A stretch of 23,537 nucleotides of DNA from the NCBI GenBank assembly GCA_045604405.1, contig JAZUNZ010000008.1, positions 1 to 23,537 on the forward strand, given 5' to 3'. Every line of letters begins with the position of its first letter. Positions within the stretch are counted from its first letter, which is position 1. Source of the stretch: UMGS1649 sp045604405 (GTDB taxonomy: Bacteria; Bacillota; Clostridia; TANB77; CAG-465). Positions 14,244-22,219 of the stretch are shown piece by piece. Below the pieces are notes generated by a model that was not told the DNA's origin, did no database searches, and saw only the letters and a program-made list of their open reading frames with translations. The position numbers were made by a program, and so were the translations under genes.

Positions 14244-14972
14244 ATGTACAATTTATCAAATATTGATTTGGGCGAAAAAATAAAATCTATGAGAATTTCA
14301 AGAGGATTATCTTTAGAAGCTTTGGGCAATAAAATATGTAAAACAAAGGCTACAGTATCTAAATACGAAAAAAACGAAATATCTTTAGATATCTTAACCT
14401 TATTAGAAATATGCAATGCTCTTGATTGTAGTATTGGAAATATTATTAATGAAACTTGCCATAACGCTAATGGCGTTAAATCTATCAATCCATTTAATTG
14501 TGATAAGTTATATATCTATTATATTACAGGTAGGAAATTAATTACTTCTGTAATGGAGCTCTCATCTGAAAACGAAAAAATTAATGTTACATTATACAAT
14601 GCCGTAAAAGATATAAATAAATATGCATATAATTATTCATACTCTTACAACGGTGAATTAATTCATTCTAATTCTCTCGTGTATTTTTCATTATCTAATA
14701 ATTTCAAAGATAGACAAATAGAAAATGTAAATATTACTGTAAACTTTCCATGGTCAAGCAACACGGATATATTTTCTGCTTTTTTGTCAGCCATAACACC
14801 AAATGCACTCCCTGTAGTAAAGAAGTGCATTATATCTAAAAATATAATAACTAATATAGAAAACTATAAAAATGATTTGCTAATATCTGATGACGAGTTG
14901 AAAAATATCTCTACAAACAACGCTTGGATTCTTGAAAATTATAATCATAATCATTTTCTGCTGGACTTCTAG
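14244..14972 (+). CDS. XRE-family transcriptional regulator
   Basis: A 242-residue protein starting at ATG 14244 behind AGAGGT (14232-14237); upstream in-frame ATGs lack an RBS. The helix-turn-helix spans about 10-65, LGEKIKSMRISRGLSLEALG through ATVSKYEKNEISLDILTLLEI, a typical Cro/C1-type fold. Residues 86-242 form a long C-terminal part that I do not recognise (it includes NVNITVNFPWSS) and may be a ligand or protein-sensing domain. The gene is divergent from the toxin-like gene, with two promoters in a shared 240-bp region and a palindrome over its own -10, so it probably controls itself and perhaps the toxin, subtilase and NRPS series. Its stop codon overlaps that of the convergent aminopeptidase gene. 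Confidence 0.85.
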   Translation: MYNLSNIDLGEKIKSMRISRGLSLEALGNKICKTKATVSKYEKNEISLDILTLLEICNALDCSIGNIINETCHNANGVKSINPFNCDKLYIYYITGRKLITSVMELSSENEKINVTLYNAVKDINKYAYNYSYSYNGELIHSNSLVYFSLSNNFKDRQIENVNITVNFPWSSNTDIFSAFLSAITPNALPVVKKCIISKNIITNIENYKNDLLISDDELKNISTNNAWILENYNHNHFLLDF

Positions 14973-16087
14973 ATCAAATTTTCTTTGTTTAAGCATTTTA
15001 ACTCATCTAATACAAACTCACCATCTTTTCGCACTAGTACATCATCAAAGTAAATTTCTCCCCCTCCATACTCTTTAGTTTGAATACAAACCAAATCCCA
15101 ATGAATGGCAGATCTATTTCCATTATCAAAATCTTCAATACTTGTTCCTGGAGTTAAATGGAAACTTCCGTAAATTTTCTCATCGAATAAAACATCTGAC
15201 ATGATTTTAGTTATATACGGATTAAGTCCTAATGCAAACTCGCCTATATATCTTGCCCCCTCGTCAGTATTTAATATCTCGTCTAACACTTCTTTATTAT
15301 CAGAATAAGTTTCAACTATTTTCCCTTCTCTAAAAACAAATTTTATATTTTTAAATTCAATGCCATTATAGCTACTTTTTGTATTATATGTTATATATCC
15401 ATTTATGCTTTCTTTTAAAGGTGCAGTTGCAACTTCGCCATCTGGTAAATTATATGTACCAAAATATTTTTTAGTTTTTATTCCCTTAATACTAAATGTT
15501 ATATCTGTACCTTCGCCAATTATTCTTACTTTATTCGTTTTCGTCATTAACTCAACAAGCCTATCCATTGCATTTGATAGTCGATTATAATCTAGCGTGC
15601 ACACTCTATAATACAATTCCGAATATTCTTTAAGTGTGAGGTTGCTCCTACTTGCCAAATACTTATTTGGATAGTTTATTAAACACCATCTAGTACTTCT
15701 GACACGTTGTTCCAAATGAACTGGTAATGTATAGTATTTGTTATATAATAACATGTTTTGACTAGATACTTCCTTTAACACATTGGGATTATCTGTAGAC
15801 TTTATTGCGATATAAGCATCCATTTGTCGCATTCTTTCTAAATCATAAGAACCATATATTTTCATATAATCTTCATTGGCATTTTTTAACATTTCTTTTA
15901 TCATATCATAATCTATTATGCTAAAATATGCGTTTGCTCCTATACTCGCTACATATTTCATAATTTCAACAGCAAGTGGTTTTCCGTAGTTACCAAAAAG
16001 TTCTATTAATATATTATCATTTGCTTTTAACTTTATAGAATTATCTATTATATTTTTAGCAATATTATAAAGTTTTTTATTTTCCAT
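14969..16087 (-). CDS. Aminopeptidase, M29 family
   Basis: A 372-residue metallo-aminopeptidase (AmpS/PepS type) removing N-terminal residues from peptides in the cytoplasm. Probable metal ligands are E218 in NLPDGEVATAP, E283 in YIGEFALG, H310 in GSFHLTPG, and H329 and D331 in SAIHWDLV; GEGTDITFSIKG (191-202) and GGEIYFDDVLVRKDGEF (342-358) are also family blocks. Length is normal. The start is ATG 16087: the in-frame ATG at 16099 belongs to ATGGAGG, which is the RBS for the second ATG. It is the last gene of a series with two NUDIX genes (30 bp upstream). It is convergent with the XRE gene, and both stop codons use the palindrome CTAG at 14969-14972. Confidence 0.92.
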   Translation of the reverse strand: MENKKLYNIAKNIIDNSIKLKANDNILIELFGNYGKPLAVEIMKYVASIGANAYFSIIDYDMIKEMLKNANEDYMKIYGSYDLERMRQMDAYIAIKSTDNPNVLKEVSSQNMLLYNKYYTLPVHLEQRVRSTRWCLINYPNKYLASRSNLTLKEYSELYYRVCTLDYNRLSNAMDRLVELMTKTNKVRIIGEGTDITFSIKGIKTKKYFGTYNLPDGEVATAPLKESINGYITYNTKSSYNGIEFKNIKFVFREGKIVETYSDNKEVLDEILNTDEGARYIGEFALGLNPYITKIMSDVLFDEKIYGSFHLTPGTSIEDFDNGNRSAIHWDLVCIQTKEYGGGEIYFDDVLVRKDGEFVLDELKCLNKENLI

Positions 16088-16117
16088 AAATACCTCCATT
16101 TGTTGTAATCTGTAATA

Positions 16118-16570
16118 TTACATGTCTTTGTTATATTTTGAAATTATTATAGCATACTTTACTTCATCAGTTATGTTTGAATCTACTTCAATTTCGTCAT
16201 AATTCATCCACTTATAATCATCGTGTTCAGTTAAAAACACATTATCTGTATTTTCCACTTCAACCTCTAAATTAAACTGTCTGCTCTTTTTACCACTTCC
16301 TGACAAATAGTCAAATGTATTAACAAATTTTCCTATTCTTTTTACATCCAGACCTGTTTCCTCCTTAATCTCTCTTATAAGTCCTTCTTCTATAGTCTCA
16401 TCACCTTCAATATTCCCACTTGGAAGTTCTAAAATTCCTCCCATAAAGTCATCTGCTTTCCTTTTTAACAAAAGTACATTTCCTTCATTATTGTATATAA
16501 TTCCTCCTGCAATTCTTTTTACTATTCCATCCTTATTTGCTTTTTGATTTAATATTTCAAAAAAATTCAT
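16118..16570 (-). CDS. NUDIX hydrolase
   Basis: A 150-residue NUDIX enzyme. The complete Nudix box lies at 52-74 (GNIEGDE at 52-58, REIKEETGL at 66-74), preceded by LLLKRKADDFMGGILELPSG (33-52), typical of MutT-like sanitising enzymes. The substrate cannot be named. AAGGAGA precedes the ATG at 16570. It lies between another NUDIX gene (15 bp upstream) and the M29 aminopeptidase, all probably one operon. Confidence 0.9.
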   Translation of the reverse strand: MNFFEILNQKANKDGIVKRIAGGIIYNNEGNVLLLKRKADDFMGGILELPSGNIEGDETIEEGLIREIKEETGLDVKRIGKFVNTFDYLSGSGKKSRQFNLEVEVENTDNVFLTEHDDYKWMNYDEIEVDSNITDEVKYAIIISKYNKDM

Positions 16571-16585
16571 ATTACTATTCTCCTT

Positions 16586-17116
16586 TTATTTGTTTTTAAT
16601 ATAATATTTCAATATTTCTCTGTCTCTATAATTTATAAACATAGAGTGATATATATTTTCATAATTAGAAGCTTTTAAATTCTTTGCACAATTTGTAATT
16701 TTATCTAATGCTTCCTCTAAAGTAAGCCAAATAAGTTCAGCCCCTTCATCTTTTTCTTTTTGTGTAAGATTTAGCTCGTTTGTTATTTCTGAAACTTTTG
16801 CGCTAAACACATAAGATATTTGTTGAAAGTTGTCCAAAGATTTTAATTCCTTTGTTATGCCTAATTGCGTTATATTATCTATCTTACATCCTGTTTCTTC
16901 AAGTACTTCTCTTTGAAATGCCTCTTCGGGCGTTTCGCCTTCATCTATCCCTCCGCCTGGTAGCTTATACTCATTTTTCGCCTTCTTATTGAAAATGGCG
17001 ATAAGACCATCTTCACTTACAACAATTCCTCTTGCACCATACCTAACTTTTGGATTATTGAAAGCTATGGATTCCTTTCCAAAAGCTTCATCTGTTATCT
17101 CAGTTATAATATTCAC
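16586..17116 (-). CDS. NUDIX hydrolase
   Basis: A 176-residue NUDIX enzyme, the first gene of the NUDIX-NUDIX-M29 operon. The Nudix box is at about 55-77 (GGIDEGE, then REVLEETGCKI), after EYKLPGG. An N-terminal extension of about 25 residues and a C-terminal helix (about 140-176) frame the domain. The start is a GTG at 17116 with AGGGGGT upstream. Sequence differs clearly from the neighbouring NUDIX protein, so this is not a recent tandem duplicate. Substrate unknown. Confidence 0.9.
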   Translation of the reverse strand: MNIITEITDEAFGKESIAFNNPKVRYGARGIVVSEDGLIAIFNKKAKNEYKLPGGGIDEGETPEEAFQREVLEETGCKIDNITQLGITKELKSLDNFQQISYVFSAKVSEITNELNLTQKEKDEGAELIWLTLEEALDKITNCAKNLKASNYENIYHSMFINYRDREILKYYIKNK

Positions 17117-17141
17117 AAACTTTTACCCCCTAATATTTTCC

Positions 17142-17170
17142 AGTTTATCACAAAAGAAATAATTTATCAA
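17142..17170 (-). promoter_or_regulatory. Promoter of the NUDIX-NUDIX-M29 operon
   Basis: TTGATA (17170-17165) and TAAACT (17147-17142) on the minus strand, spaced by 17 bp, with TG one base before the -10 (extended -10). Confidence 0.5.
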
Positions 17171-17173
17171 GGC

Positions 17174-17210
17174 AAAATAAGGAGAAAGATTTTACTCTTC
17201 CTCCTTATTT
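17174..17210 (-). terminator. Terminator overlapping the end of the GDPD gene
   Basis: AAATAAGGAG (minus strand, inside the last codons) pairs with CTCCTTATTT after the stop, extended by a wobble and four inner pairs to about 15 bp; loop GTAAAA. The 3' side ends in ATTTTG. Confidence 0.65.
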
Positions 17211-18781
17211 ACTTTAAACTTGTCTGTATAATCCTTAGGCCAAGACAATTCATCTGTTACGTTTTCAATTATGAAGTTTGCAACACTGTCCTTTCCTATA
17301 AAAGCCTCCTGCTCCATATATGTCTTAGGTGCATATATTAAGACTGGTTTTCCTTGTATATTCTTGTGATAAGCTATAAGATAATATATCCATTTACTAT
17401 CATCAAAAACTACACAATCTGCTGAGCACATATCAAAAAGAATACCTAGTACACCGTTTAATACCCAAGGGAATCTAAAGAAAGGTACTTTCCTTAATCC
17501 CTTTAGGCTATGACCTATTTGTGCTCTAAGCCAATCAGGTTGAACGGATTTAAAATATGAAAGTACGAAAGGATTATATGACATTACTATGAAGTTTCCA
17601 TTATATCCAGATTTTTTAATATCCAGAATTATTAAGTCCTCTAATACTCTATTTTTTATGTGGTAATCCTTTATGTCTATAGCAAGATTAATATTTTTAC
17701 AACCTTTAACGATTTTTAAAACCTCACCCAGTCTCAAAGAATTTTCCAACTGTAGTTTTTCAGCACATGACTTGGTTTGTCCAAGCAAAGCAGGGACTTT
17801 ATCCTTGTGATAACATCTGACCTCGCCTTTGTAAAGCATAACATCAAACTCTATGGTAATTGCTACATTTTTCTTTTTTGCGTACTTCACGCATTCCTTG
17901 AAGCTTTCTTTTGAGTGTTCAGGATAATTGTTGGAAAGTATTCCCCTATGCAACCATAATGAGTTAAATACCCAATGTTTTTCATCGTCCATTTTTACTC
18001 TTGATTCGTACCTGTTAATTACTTTACCTATTGCAGCTAGAATTTCTTTTTTATCTTCAAGTTCTTCTATGCTTCTCGTTATTATAGAAGAAATGTCCTC
18101 TACACTTGGTATTTGTATTTCCATATCTGAAACTAGTTTATTATACTTCTTTATTTGAGAGTTATAATCTTTGCCTTTTACGAAGTTAAACCGTTTTCTG
18201 AATATATTGAGTATAAAAAATACTCTTTTTTCTTCATTTTTACTACTTTTAAAAAGCTTCTTAAGCTTATAGTAATTACAAATGTTTTTTGTATGAAAAA
18301 ACAACTCTTTTTCATAATCCTGTTGTATTTGTGCTAAATTATTTATATATTCTGCATTTAACAAACCTTTTACTTCAATTAATACATCAACTTTACCATC
18401 TACTAATTCAAGTGCTTCTTTTAAAGTTGGAATATATTGGTCACTATCTAGTATCTTATACTTCTTTATTGTTCTTAACTTAAATATAGATAACTTTCCT
18501 GGAACTTTTAACAATCTTTTTGTGTACCTATCATGAAAACACACTATTTCTCCATCCCTAGTTTGACGTACATCCATCTCTATTGCCATATTAGCATTAA
18601 TTGCTGCTTCATATGCTGCTAATGAATTTTCAGGAGCAAATAAATGCAATCCTCTATGTGCAATAACAAGTGAATATATACTATCTGTTTTCTTAGGTTT
18701 AAATCTAAACAGTAATTTATGCAAAATAAATACAATTAGCGTTAATATTGTAGCAACAATACAATTATATGGATATTGCAT
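17192..18781 (-). CDS. Membrane-anchored tandem glycerophosphodiester phosphodiesterase-like protein
   Basis: A 529-residue protein with one N-terminal membrane segment (about 5-24) and two GDPD domains. These enzymes cut glycerophosphodiesters to an alcohol and glycerol-3-phosphate. The first domain has AHRG (H42, R43), PENS (50-53), EMD (E68, D70), FHD (H83) and LIEVKG (134-139). The second has LHRG (H278, R279), PEHS (287-290), EFD (E311, D313), YHKD (H325) and AIDIKD (367-372). Both sets look usable, though the second has HK for the usual HD and EH for EN. The segment 140-270 is Lys-rich and diverged, so the back of the first barrel may be degenerate. AGGAGG precedes the ATG. It appears to be a single-gene unit and could act on lipids, teichoic acid or scavenged glycerophosphodiesters. 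Confidence 0.85.
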   Translation of the reverse strand: MQYPYNCIVATILTLIVFILHKLLFRFKPKKTDSIYSLVIAHRGLHLFAPENSLAAYEAAINANMAIEMDVRQTRDGEIVCFHDRYTKRLLKVPGKLSIFKLRTIKKYKILDSDQYIPTLKEALELVDGKVDVLIEVKGLLNAEYINNLAQIQQDYEKELFFHTKNICNYYKLKKLFKSSKNEEKRVFFILNIFRKRFNFVKGKDYNSQIKKYNKLVSDMEIQIPSVEDISSIITRSIEELEDKKEILAAIGKVINRYESRVKMDDEKHWVFNSLWLHRGILSNNYPEHSKESFKECVKYAKKKNVAITIEFDVMLYKGEVRCYHKDKVPALLGQTKSCAEKLQLENSLRLGEVLKIVKGCKNINLAIDIKDYHIKNRVLEDLIILDIKKSGYNGNFIVMSYNPFVLSYFKSVQPDWLRAQIGHSLKGLRKVPFFRFPWVLNGVLGILFDMCSADCVVFDDSKWIYYLIAYHKNIQGKPVLIYAPKTYMEQEAFIGKDSVANFIIENVTDELSWPKDYTDKFKVNKEEE

Positions 18782-18855
18782 TACTTTTTCCTCCTGAAAA
18801 TTATTTTTGGATTTATATTTTAATCGATATATATTCTAACAAAACAAATATTAAA

Positions 18856-18896
18856 AGTCAAGGATAAATATCACCTGGTAATAATTATCCTTGACT
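18856..18896 (-). terminator. Terminator of the thioesterase gene
   Basis: A perfect 12-bp inverted repeat, AGTCAAGGATAA (18856-18867) against TTATCCTTGACT (18885-18896), lies 8 bp after the stop at 18905 and ends in TTTTAATATTT on the minus strand. Confidence 0.75.
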
Positions 18897-18904
18897 AAAC
18901 TATT

Positions 18905-19639
18905 CTACTGTAATGTAATAACGCTATGTACTTTACTTTCCTCATCATTATATATAGTAACAATGTGTTGTCCATTCTCTAGGTTATATTTACATTTAAC
19001 AGTGTCACCTAATTTTATCTCTCTTTTATATGTTATTTTAAAGCTGTTAAATGGTCTTGCTTCATACACTTCTTGCGGCAATGCGTTATATGCAAGATTC
19101 ATATAATATATATTATGAACATGCCCATTAAAATCTACATCATTTCTTTGAACCGTATATTCAGTTGTAGATATGCTCTCTTTACTAGGAAGAATTTTTT
19201 CTATATCCCAAACTCCAAATACACTTTTTTCTTCTGGTTTATATCTTTCTTGAACTTCTTTGTCTATGTTCGCAAGCTTACCCGTATCAATGTTTATAAC
19301 AACCCATCTTGACGTAGCTATAATACACAAATTACCCTTTTCATCATACATTTCAAAATCCCTGTATGTCGCTATTTTCTTATCTTGTATATTGTTTTCT
19401 CTTGACCATGTATTTATAGTAAACTCTTCCCCATAATTTGGTCTGGCTAAAACTTGTACCTTCCAATCCATAAGCACCCAAGCTTTGCCTTTTTGTTTTA
19501 TTTCATTTACACCGTCATGAACCGAATCCGAATGATGTGTTGCCACATTTTCAAATATTTCTAGAATTCCCCTATCACTTATTGTATTTCCTTTTTCTAC
19601 GTCTTTCAATGGTATTTTTACTTTTTCTGTAAATATCAT
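18905..19639 (-). CDS. Acyl-ACP thioesterase
   Basis: A 244-residue double-hotdog thioesterase of the FatA/FatB family, common in anaerobic Bacillota, releasing free fatty acids from acyl-ACP in the cytoplasm. The N-terminal hotdog includes FENVATHHSDSVHDG (29-43), KAWVLMDWKVQVLARPNYGE (52-71) and TSRWVVINIDTG (109-120). The C-terminal hotdog has RNDVDFNGHVHNIYYMNLAY (165-184), the Dx-D-x-N-G-H-V block with N171 and H173 at the usual catalytic positions. Length is normal. AGGTGA precedes the ATG at 19639. It stands alone between terminators. It might influence free fatty acid pools, but no direct link to the NRPS can be claimed. Confidence 0.9.
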   Translation of the reverse strand: MIFTEKVKIPLKDVEKGNTISDRGILEIFENVATHHSDSVHDGVNEIKQKGKAWVLMDWKVQVLARPNYGEEFTINTWSRENNIQDKKIATYRDFEMYDEKGNLCIIATSRWVVINIDTGKLANIDKEVQERYKPEEKSVFGVWDIEKILPSKESISTTEYTVQRNDVDFNGHVHNIYYMNLAYNALPQEVYEARPFNSFKITYKREIKLGDTVKCKYNLENGQHIVTIYNDEESKVHSVITLQ

Positions 19640-19671
19640 AAAATCACCTATTGCTTCCTTTTAACACAATA

Positions 19672-19700
19672 GTTATACCACTTAATTAATAAATTTACAA
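19672..19700 (-). promoter_or_regulatory. Promoter of the thioesterase gene
   Basis: TTGTAA (19700-19695) and TATAAC (19677-19672) on the minus strand with a 17-bp spacer, about 33 bp before the ATG. Confidence 0.5.
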
Positions 19701-19713
19701 CTCTCTAAACAGG

Positions 19714-19742
19714 AAAAAGGTATATAGAAAATTCTATATACC
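19714..19742 (-). terminator. Terminator of the receiver gene
   Basis: The perfect inverted repeat GGTATATAGAA / TTCTATATACC (19719-19742) is followed on the minus strand by five T. It lies 12 bp after the receiver stop at 19754. Confidence 0.85.
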
Positions 19743-19753
19743 CCATATTATTA

Positions 19754-20122
19754 TTAAGCGAGATTTATTAAACTAATTAAATAGTCAATATCACCAGCCT
19801 TTGTCATAACCGCTACTTTTCCCTCCAAGCCAAACTCATTGCTGAGTTTAAGCAATGTCGTCACATCATGCCCACTAGAGATAATTACTCTAATGTCCGG
19901 AAATTGCTCAAGCACTTTTTTTGCTAGCACAAATCCGTTCATTTGTGGCATTTGATAATCCGTAAGCAGAACATCTATATCCTTTTGATTACTTATATAT
20001 TCGAGTGCTTCTAACGGATTAGAGAACGCTGTGCATTTTGCATCTTTTATCCGATTTTGGATATACAACTTTTGCATATCTACAAGATCTACATAATCAT
20101 CAACCAAAACTATTTTCTTCAT
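19754..20122 (-). CDS. Stand-alone response-regulator receiver protein (CheY-like)
   Basis: A 122-residue single receiver domain with no output domain. D8 and D9 in VLVDDYVD form the acidic pocket, D55 in LLTDYQMPQMNG is the phospho-acceptor, S82/S83 in IISSGHD is the switch Ser/Thr, and K108 in MTKAGD is the conserved lysine. It should receive phosphate from a histidine kinase and act by protein contact, or pass phosphate on in a relay. It follows a small helical protein by 39 bp and has AAGGAG before its ATG, so the two are likely co-transcribed. The only histidine kinase in the window is the 7TM kinase at 5985-7712; pairing is not shown by the sequence. Confidence 0.92.
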   Translation of the reverse strand: MKKIVLVDDYVDLVDMQKLYIQNRIKDAKCTAFSNPLEALEYISNQKDIDVLLTDYQMPQMNGFVLAKKVLEQFPDIRVIISSGHDVTTLLKLSNEFGLEGKVAVMTKAGDIDYLISLINLA

Positions 20123-20161
20123 AATAATTCTCCTTTATACAATTATATAACAAGCTCATGA

Positions 20162-20500
20162 TTAAAAGTAACACTTAAACACGTCCTGAATGAGTAACAT
20201 GTTTGTTGCCTCAAAATAAGTAACATCATGTATATGATTTAAAGATGCAAGTGCTTCATTTTTTGTCAATTGATTAGAAACAAATTCATTTAAAACTTGC
20301 TTTACCTGGTTTAGCTTTTCATCGTTTAAATCATGGTTAGCCAAATTAGATATAAAGTTTTGAATTGTCTCAGCATAATCCGTTTCCAGATTAATATTTT
20401 CAAGCAAAGCAATGCAGTCTAAAATAATTGGAATAGCTTTACTTAATTTAATGTGCCGATCCATAAACCTGTTTTTTAAAATCTCGTTGTTGTTAGACAT
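20162..20500 (-). CDS. Small helical protein of unknown function, partner of the receiver
   Basis: A 112-residue protein starting at ATG 20500 behind AGGAGG; the longer frame to 20614 is leader RNA with hairpins. It looks all-helical and soluble, with amphipathic stretches at about 12-32 (DRHIKLSKAIPIILDCIALL), 42-55 and 60-75. I recognise no family. No clear phospho-accepting histidine motif of an HPt domain is visible, though the helical build leaves that open. Position directly before a lone receiver suggests a partner, anchor or target of that receiver. The C-terminus (LIQDVFKCYF) is hydrophobic. Confidence 0.65.
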   Translation of the reverse strand: MSNNNEILKNRFMDRHIKLSKAIPIILDCIALLENINLETDYAETIQNFISNLANHDLNDEKLNQVKQVLNEFVSNQLTKNEALASLNHIHDVTYFEATNMLLIQDVFKCYF

Positions 20501-20523
20501 CTCTTTTCCTCCTGTTACTATAC

Positions 20524-20572
20524 CAGAGGACAATGCCTCTGAAATTTTTTCAAAGGCAAATATACCATTTGC
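20524..20572 (-). promoter_or_regulatory. Structured 5' leader with mutually exclusive hairpins
   Basis: On the minus strand three stems follow each other: GCAAAT/ATTTGC (20572-20556), CCTTTGAAA/TTTCAGAGG (20556-20536, one G-T pair) and CAGAGG/CCTCTG (20541-20524). The middle arm TTTCAGAGG can pair with either side, so stems two and three exclude each other. They lie about 20 nt before the AGGAGG of the small helical gene. Confidence 0.5.
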
Positions 20573-20584
20573 TACATGTTTTAT

Positions 20585-20614
20585 ATTATACCACACTCGA
20601 CATAATTTTTTCAA
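20585..20614 (-). promoter_or_regulatory. Promoter of the small protein-receiver operon
   Basis: TTGAAA (20614-20609) and TATAAT (20590-20585) on the minus strand with an 18-bp spacer; TGG before the -10 gives an extended -10. The leader to the ATG is about 78 nt and contains the hairpins described separately. Confidence 0.65.
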
Positions 20615-20688
20615 GCAAACTATTAACGAAGATAACTAAATATTAGTAAACAACACTATTGATCTATCCTTTTAATAATTTAAAATAG

Positions 20689-20737
20689 ATTAAAAGATGA
20701 TTATATAAATTACTTATCTATATAATCATCTTTTAAT
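20689..20737 (-). terminator. Terminator of the GntR-ABC operon
   Basis: TAAAAGATGATTATATA (20691-20707) is a perfect 17-bp inverted repeat of 20719-20735, extended by two pairs, with an 11-nt loop. It lies directly after the permease stop (20739) and ends in TTTTAATC on the minus strand. Confidence 0.75.
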
Positions 20738-20738
20738 T

Positions 20739-21530
20739 TTAATCTACATTAACACCTTTTTTAAATAGTTTAAGTCCAACAAAATAACCAGCAAACAATG
20801 TTATTGTATATAGTGACATAGCCATATATATAATGTTTTTTAACGTATCTATACTAACTACCTGTGTTGTATAGAAAAGGTTCATTATGTCTTTATTAAA
20901 CAACGCTACACCAAACATCATAACAACTATTAAAATTTGTGTTACCATATATGCAATAAATCCAAAAAGCACTGACAATCCAGCTTTAGCTGCATTTTTT
21001 TTATGTCCTAATACTATTCCTATATAACCTGCTTGAAGTATATTAGCAAATTCTAGGAAACAAATAAACAAGAATGCAATTATTGTTTTTAGAATTGTAC
21101 TGCCATAAGCATTTGCTACTGGCAACAACATATTTTTTAGCATTTCTATATTTTCCTTAGAATAATATGCTACAAACAAAGTTAATGCTATAACTGCTAT
21201 ACTTACAAATGATGTAATAACTGCTGTAATTGATTTAGACAAGTATATTGTCTGTTTTTTTATTGGCAAAGTATGTGTAAGATATGACTCGTCTCCATAT
21301 AAACTTTGTTTAAATCTCACCCATAGTCTCATCAAATTGTTTATTATAATATTAAACATCATAGCAATAGTCGCTCCACTACATATCTGCCCTATTATAT
21401 TCACTATAAGTGAATTTTCTATGCTAAAGAAAATTCTAGTTAGCACAGCAAAAAACAAAGCTAAACTGTAGAATATTGTTAGGAATTTAAATATATTTTT
21501 TAAATCATATTTTAATAACTTACTTAACAT
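20739..21530 (-). CDS. ABC transporter permease (ABC-2 type)
   Basis: A 263-residue membrane protein with six predicted helices at about 14-34, 42-64, 99-123, 147-176, 182-211 and 233-255. DESYLTHTLPIKKQTIYLSK (80-99), between helices 2 and 3, is the loop usual in permeases of GntR-linked ABC-2 systems. GGAGG precedes the ATG at 21530, and the gene overlaps the ATPase gene by 7 bp. Together they form one transporter, probably an exporter. The cargo is unknown; antimicrobial peptide or cell-envelope stress export is common for this arrangement (YtrA-like regulator, ATPase, permease). It is the last gene of its operon. Confidence 0.85.
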   Translation of the reverse strand: MLSKLLKYDLKNIFKFLTIFYSLALFFAVLTRIFFSIENSLIVNIIGQICSGATIAMMFNIIINNLMRLWVRFKQSLYGDESYLTHTLPIKKQTIYLSKSITAVITSFVSIAVIALTLFVAYYSKENIEMLKNMLLPVANAYGSTILKTIIAFLFICFLEFANILQAGYIGIVLGHKKNAAKAGLSVLFGFIAYMVTQILIVVMMFGVALFNKDIMNLFYTTQVVSIDTLKNIIYMAMSLYTITLFAGYFVGLKLFKKGVNVD

Positions 21531-22219
21531 TTGAACATCCTCCTAAATATTTCATCAATAGAACTGTTTTCTCTTGTTCTAAGCTCATCTGAATTACCTG
21601 TAAGAACAATTTCACCCTTATCTATAAATATTACTTCATCCAAAATTCTTTCTACATCTGCAATTAAATGCGTTGAAATTATTACGCTAGCACCCTCATT
21701 AAAGTTAGTAAGTATTGTATCTAGAATATAATCTCTAGTAGCAGGATCAACCCCTCCTAAAGGCTCATCTAGAATATACAAATCCGCATTTCTGCTCATT
21801 ACCAAAACAAGTTGTACCTTTTCTTGCATACCTTTACTCATTTTAGAAAGTTTTAAGCTAGTATCTAGGTCTAAATCTTTAAGCAACTTTCTTGCCTTAG
21901 CCGAATCAAAATCCACGTAAAAATCTTCAAAATATCTAATTACTTGGTCTACTGTCATAGATTTGTCTAGATATGTTCGCTCAGGTAAGTAAGATATTAT
22001 ACTTTTACTTTCTACACCTATTTCTTTTCCATTTACTAAAACTTTACCAGATGTTGGCGTAAGTAGGTCATTTACTAATTTAATAAGTGTTGTCTTACCA
22101 GTACCATTCTTTCCCAACAGCCCTATAATCTTGCCTCTAGGTATTGTTAAATTAACATCCTTTAAAACCTTCTTCTTGCCAAAGCTTTTTTCCAAATGAA
22201 CACACTCTAATAATTTCAT
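21524..22219 (-). CDS. ABC transporter ATP-binding protein
   Basis: A 231-residue ATPase. Walker A is GKNGTGKTT (36-44), the signature region is LSKMSKGMQEK (124-134), Walker B with the catalytic Glu is LYILDEP (147-153, E152), and the switch histidine is in STH (H184). The Q-loop position reads YLPE rather than a glutamine, as in YtrB-type subunits. AGGAGG lies upstream within the GntR gene. The start overlaps the GntR stop (ATGA) and the end overlaps the permease start by 7 bp, so the three are translationally coupled. Confidence 0.93.
   Translation of the reverse strand: MKLLECVHLEKSFGKKKVLKDVNLTIPRGKIIGLLGKNGTGKTTLIKLVNDLLTPTSGKVLVNGKEIGVESKSIISYLPERTYLDKSMTVDQVIRYFEDFYVDFDSAKARKLLKDLDLDTSLKLSKMSKGMQEKVQLVLVMSRNADLYILDEPLGGVDPATRDYILDTILTNFNEGASVIISTHLIADVERILDEVIFIDKGEIVLTGNSDELRTRENSSIDEIFRRMFKC

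Noticed and set aside
16118..17116. The two NUDIX genes as a recent tandem duplication
   Set aside because: Outside the Nudix box the proteins share no obvious sequence, and they differ in length and N-terminal extension.
20500..20614. N-terminal extension of the small helical protein, or a c-di-GMP riboswitch in the leader
   Set aside because: The extension covers promoter-proximal hairpins and lacks an RBS, while ATG 20500 has AGGAGG. The conserved GEMM riboswitch core is not present.
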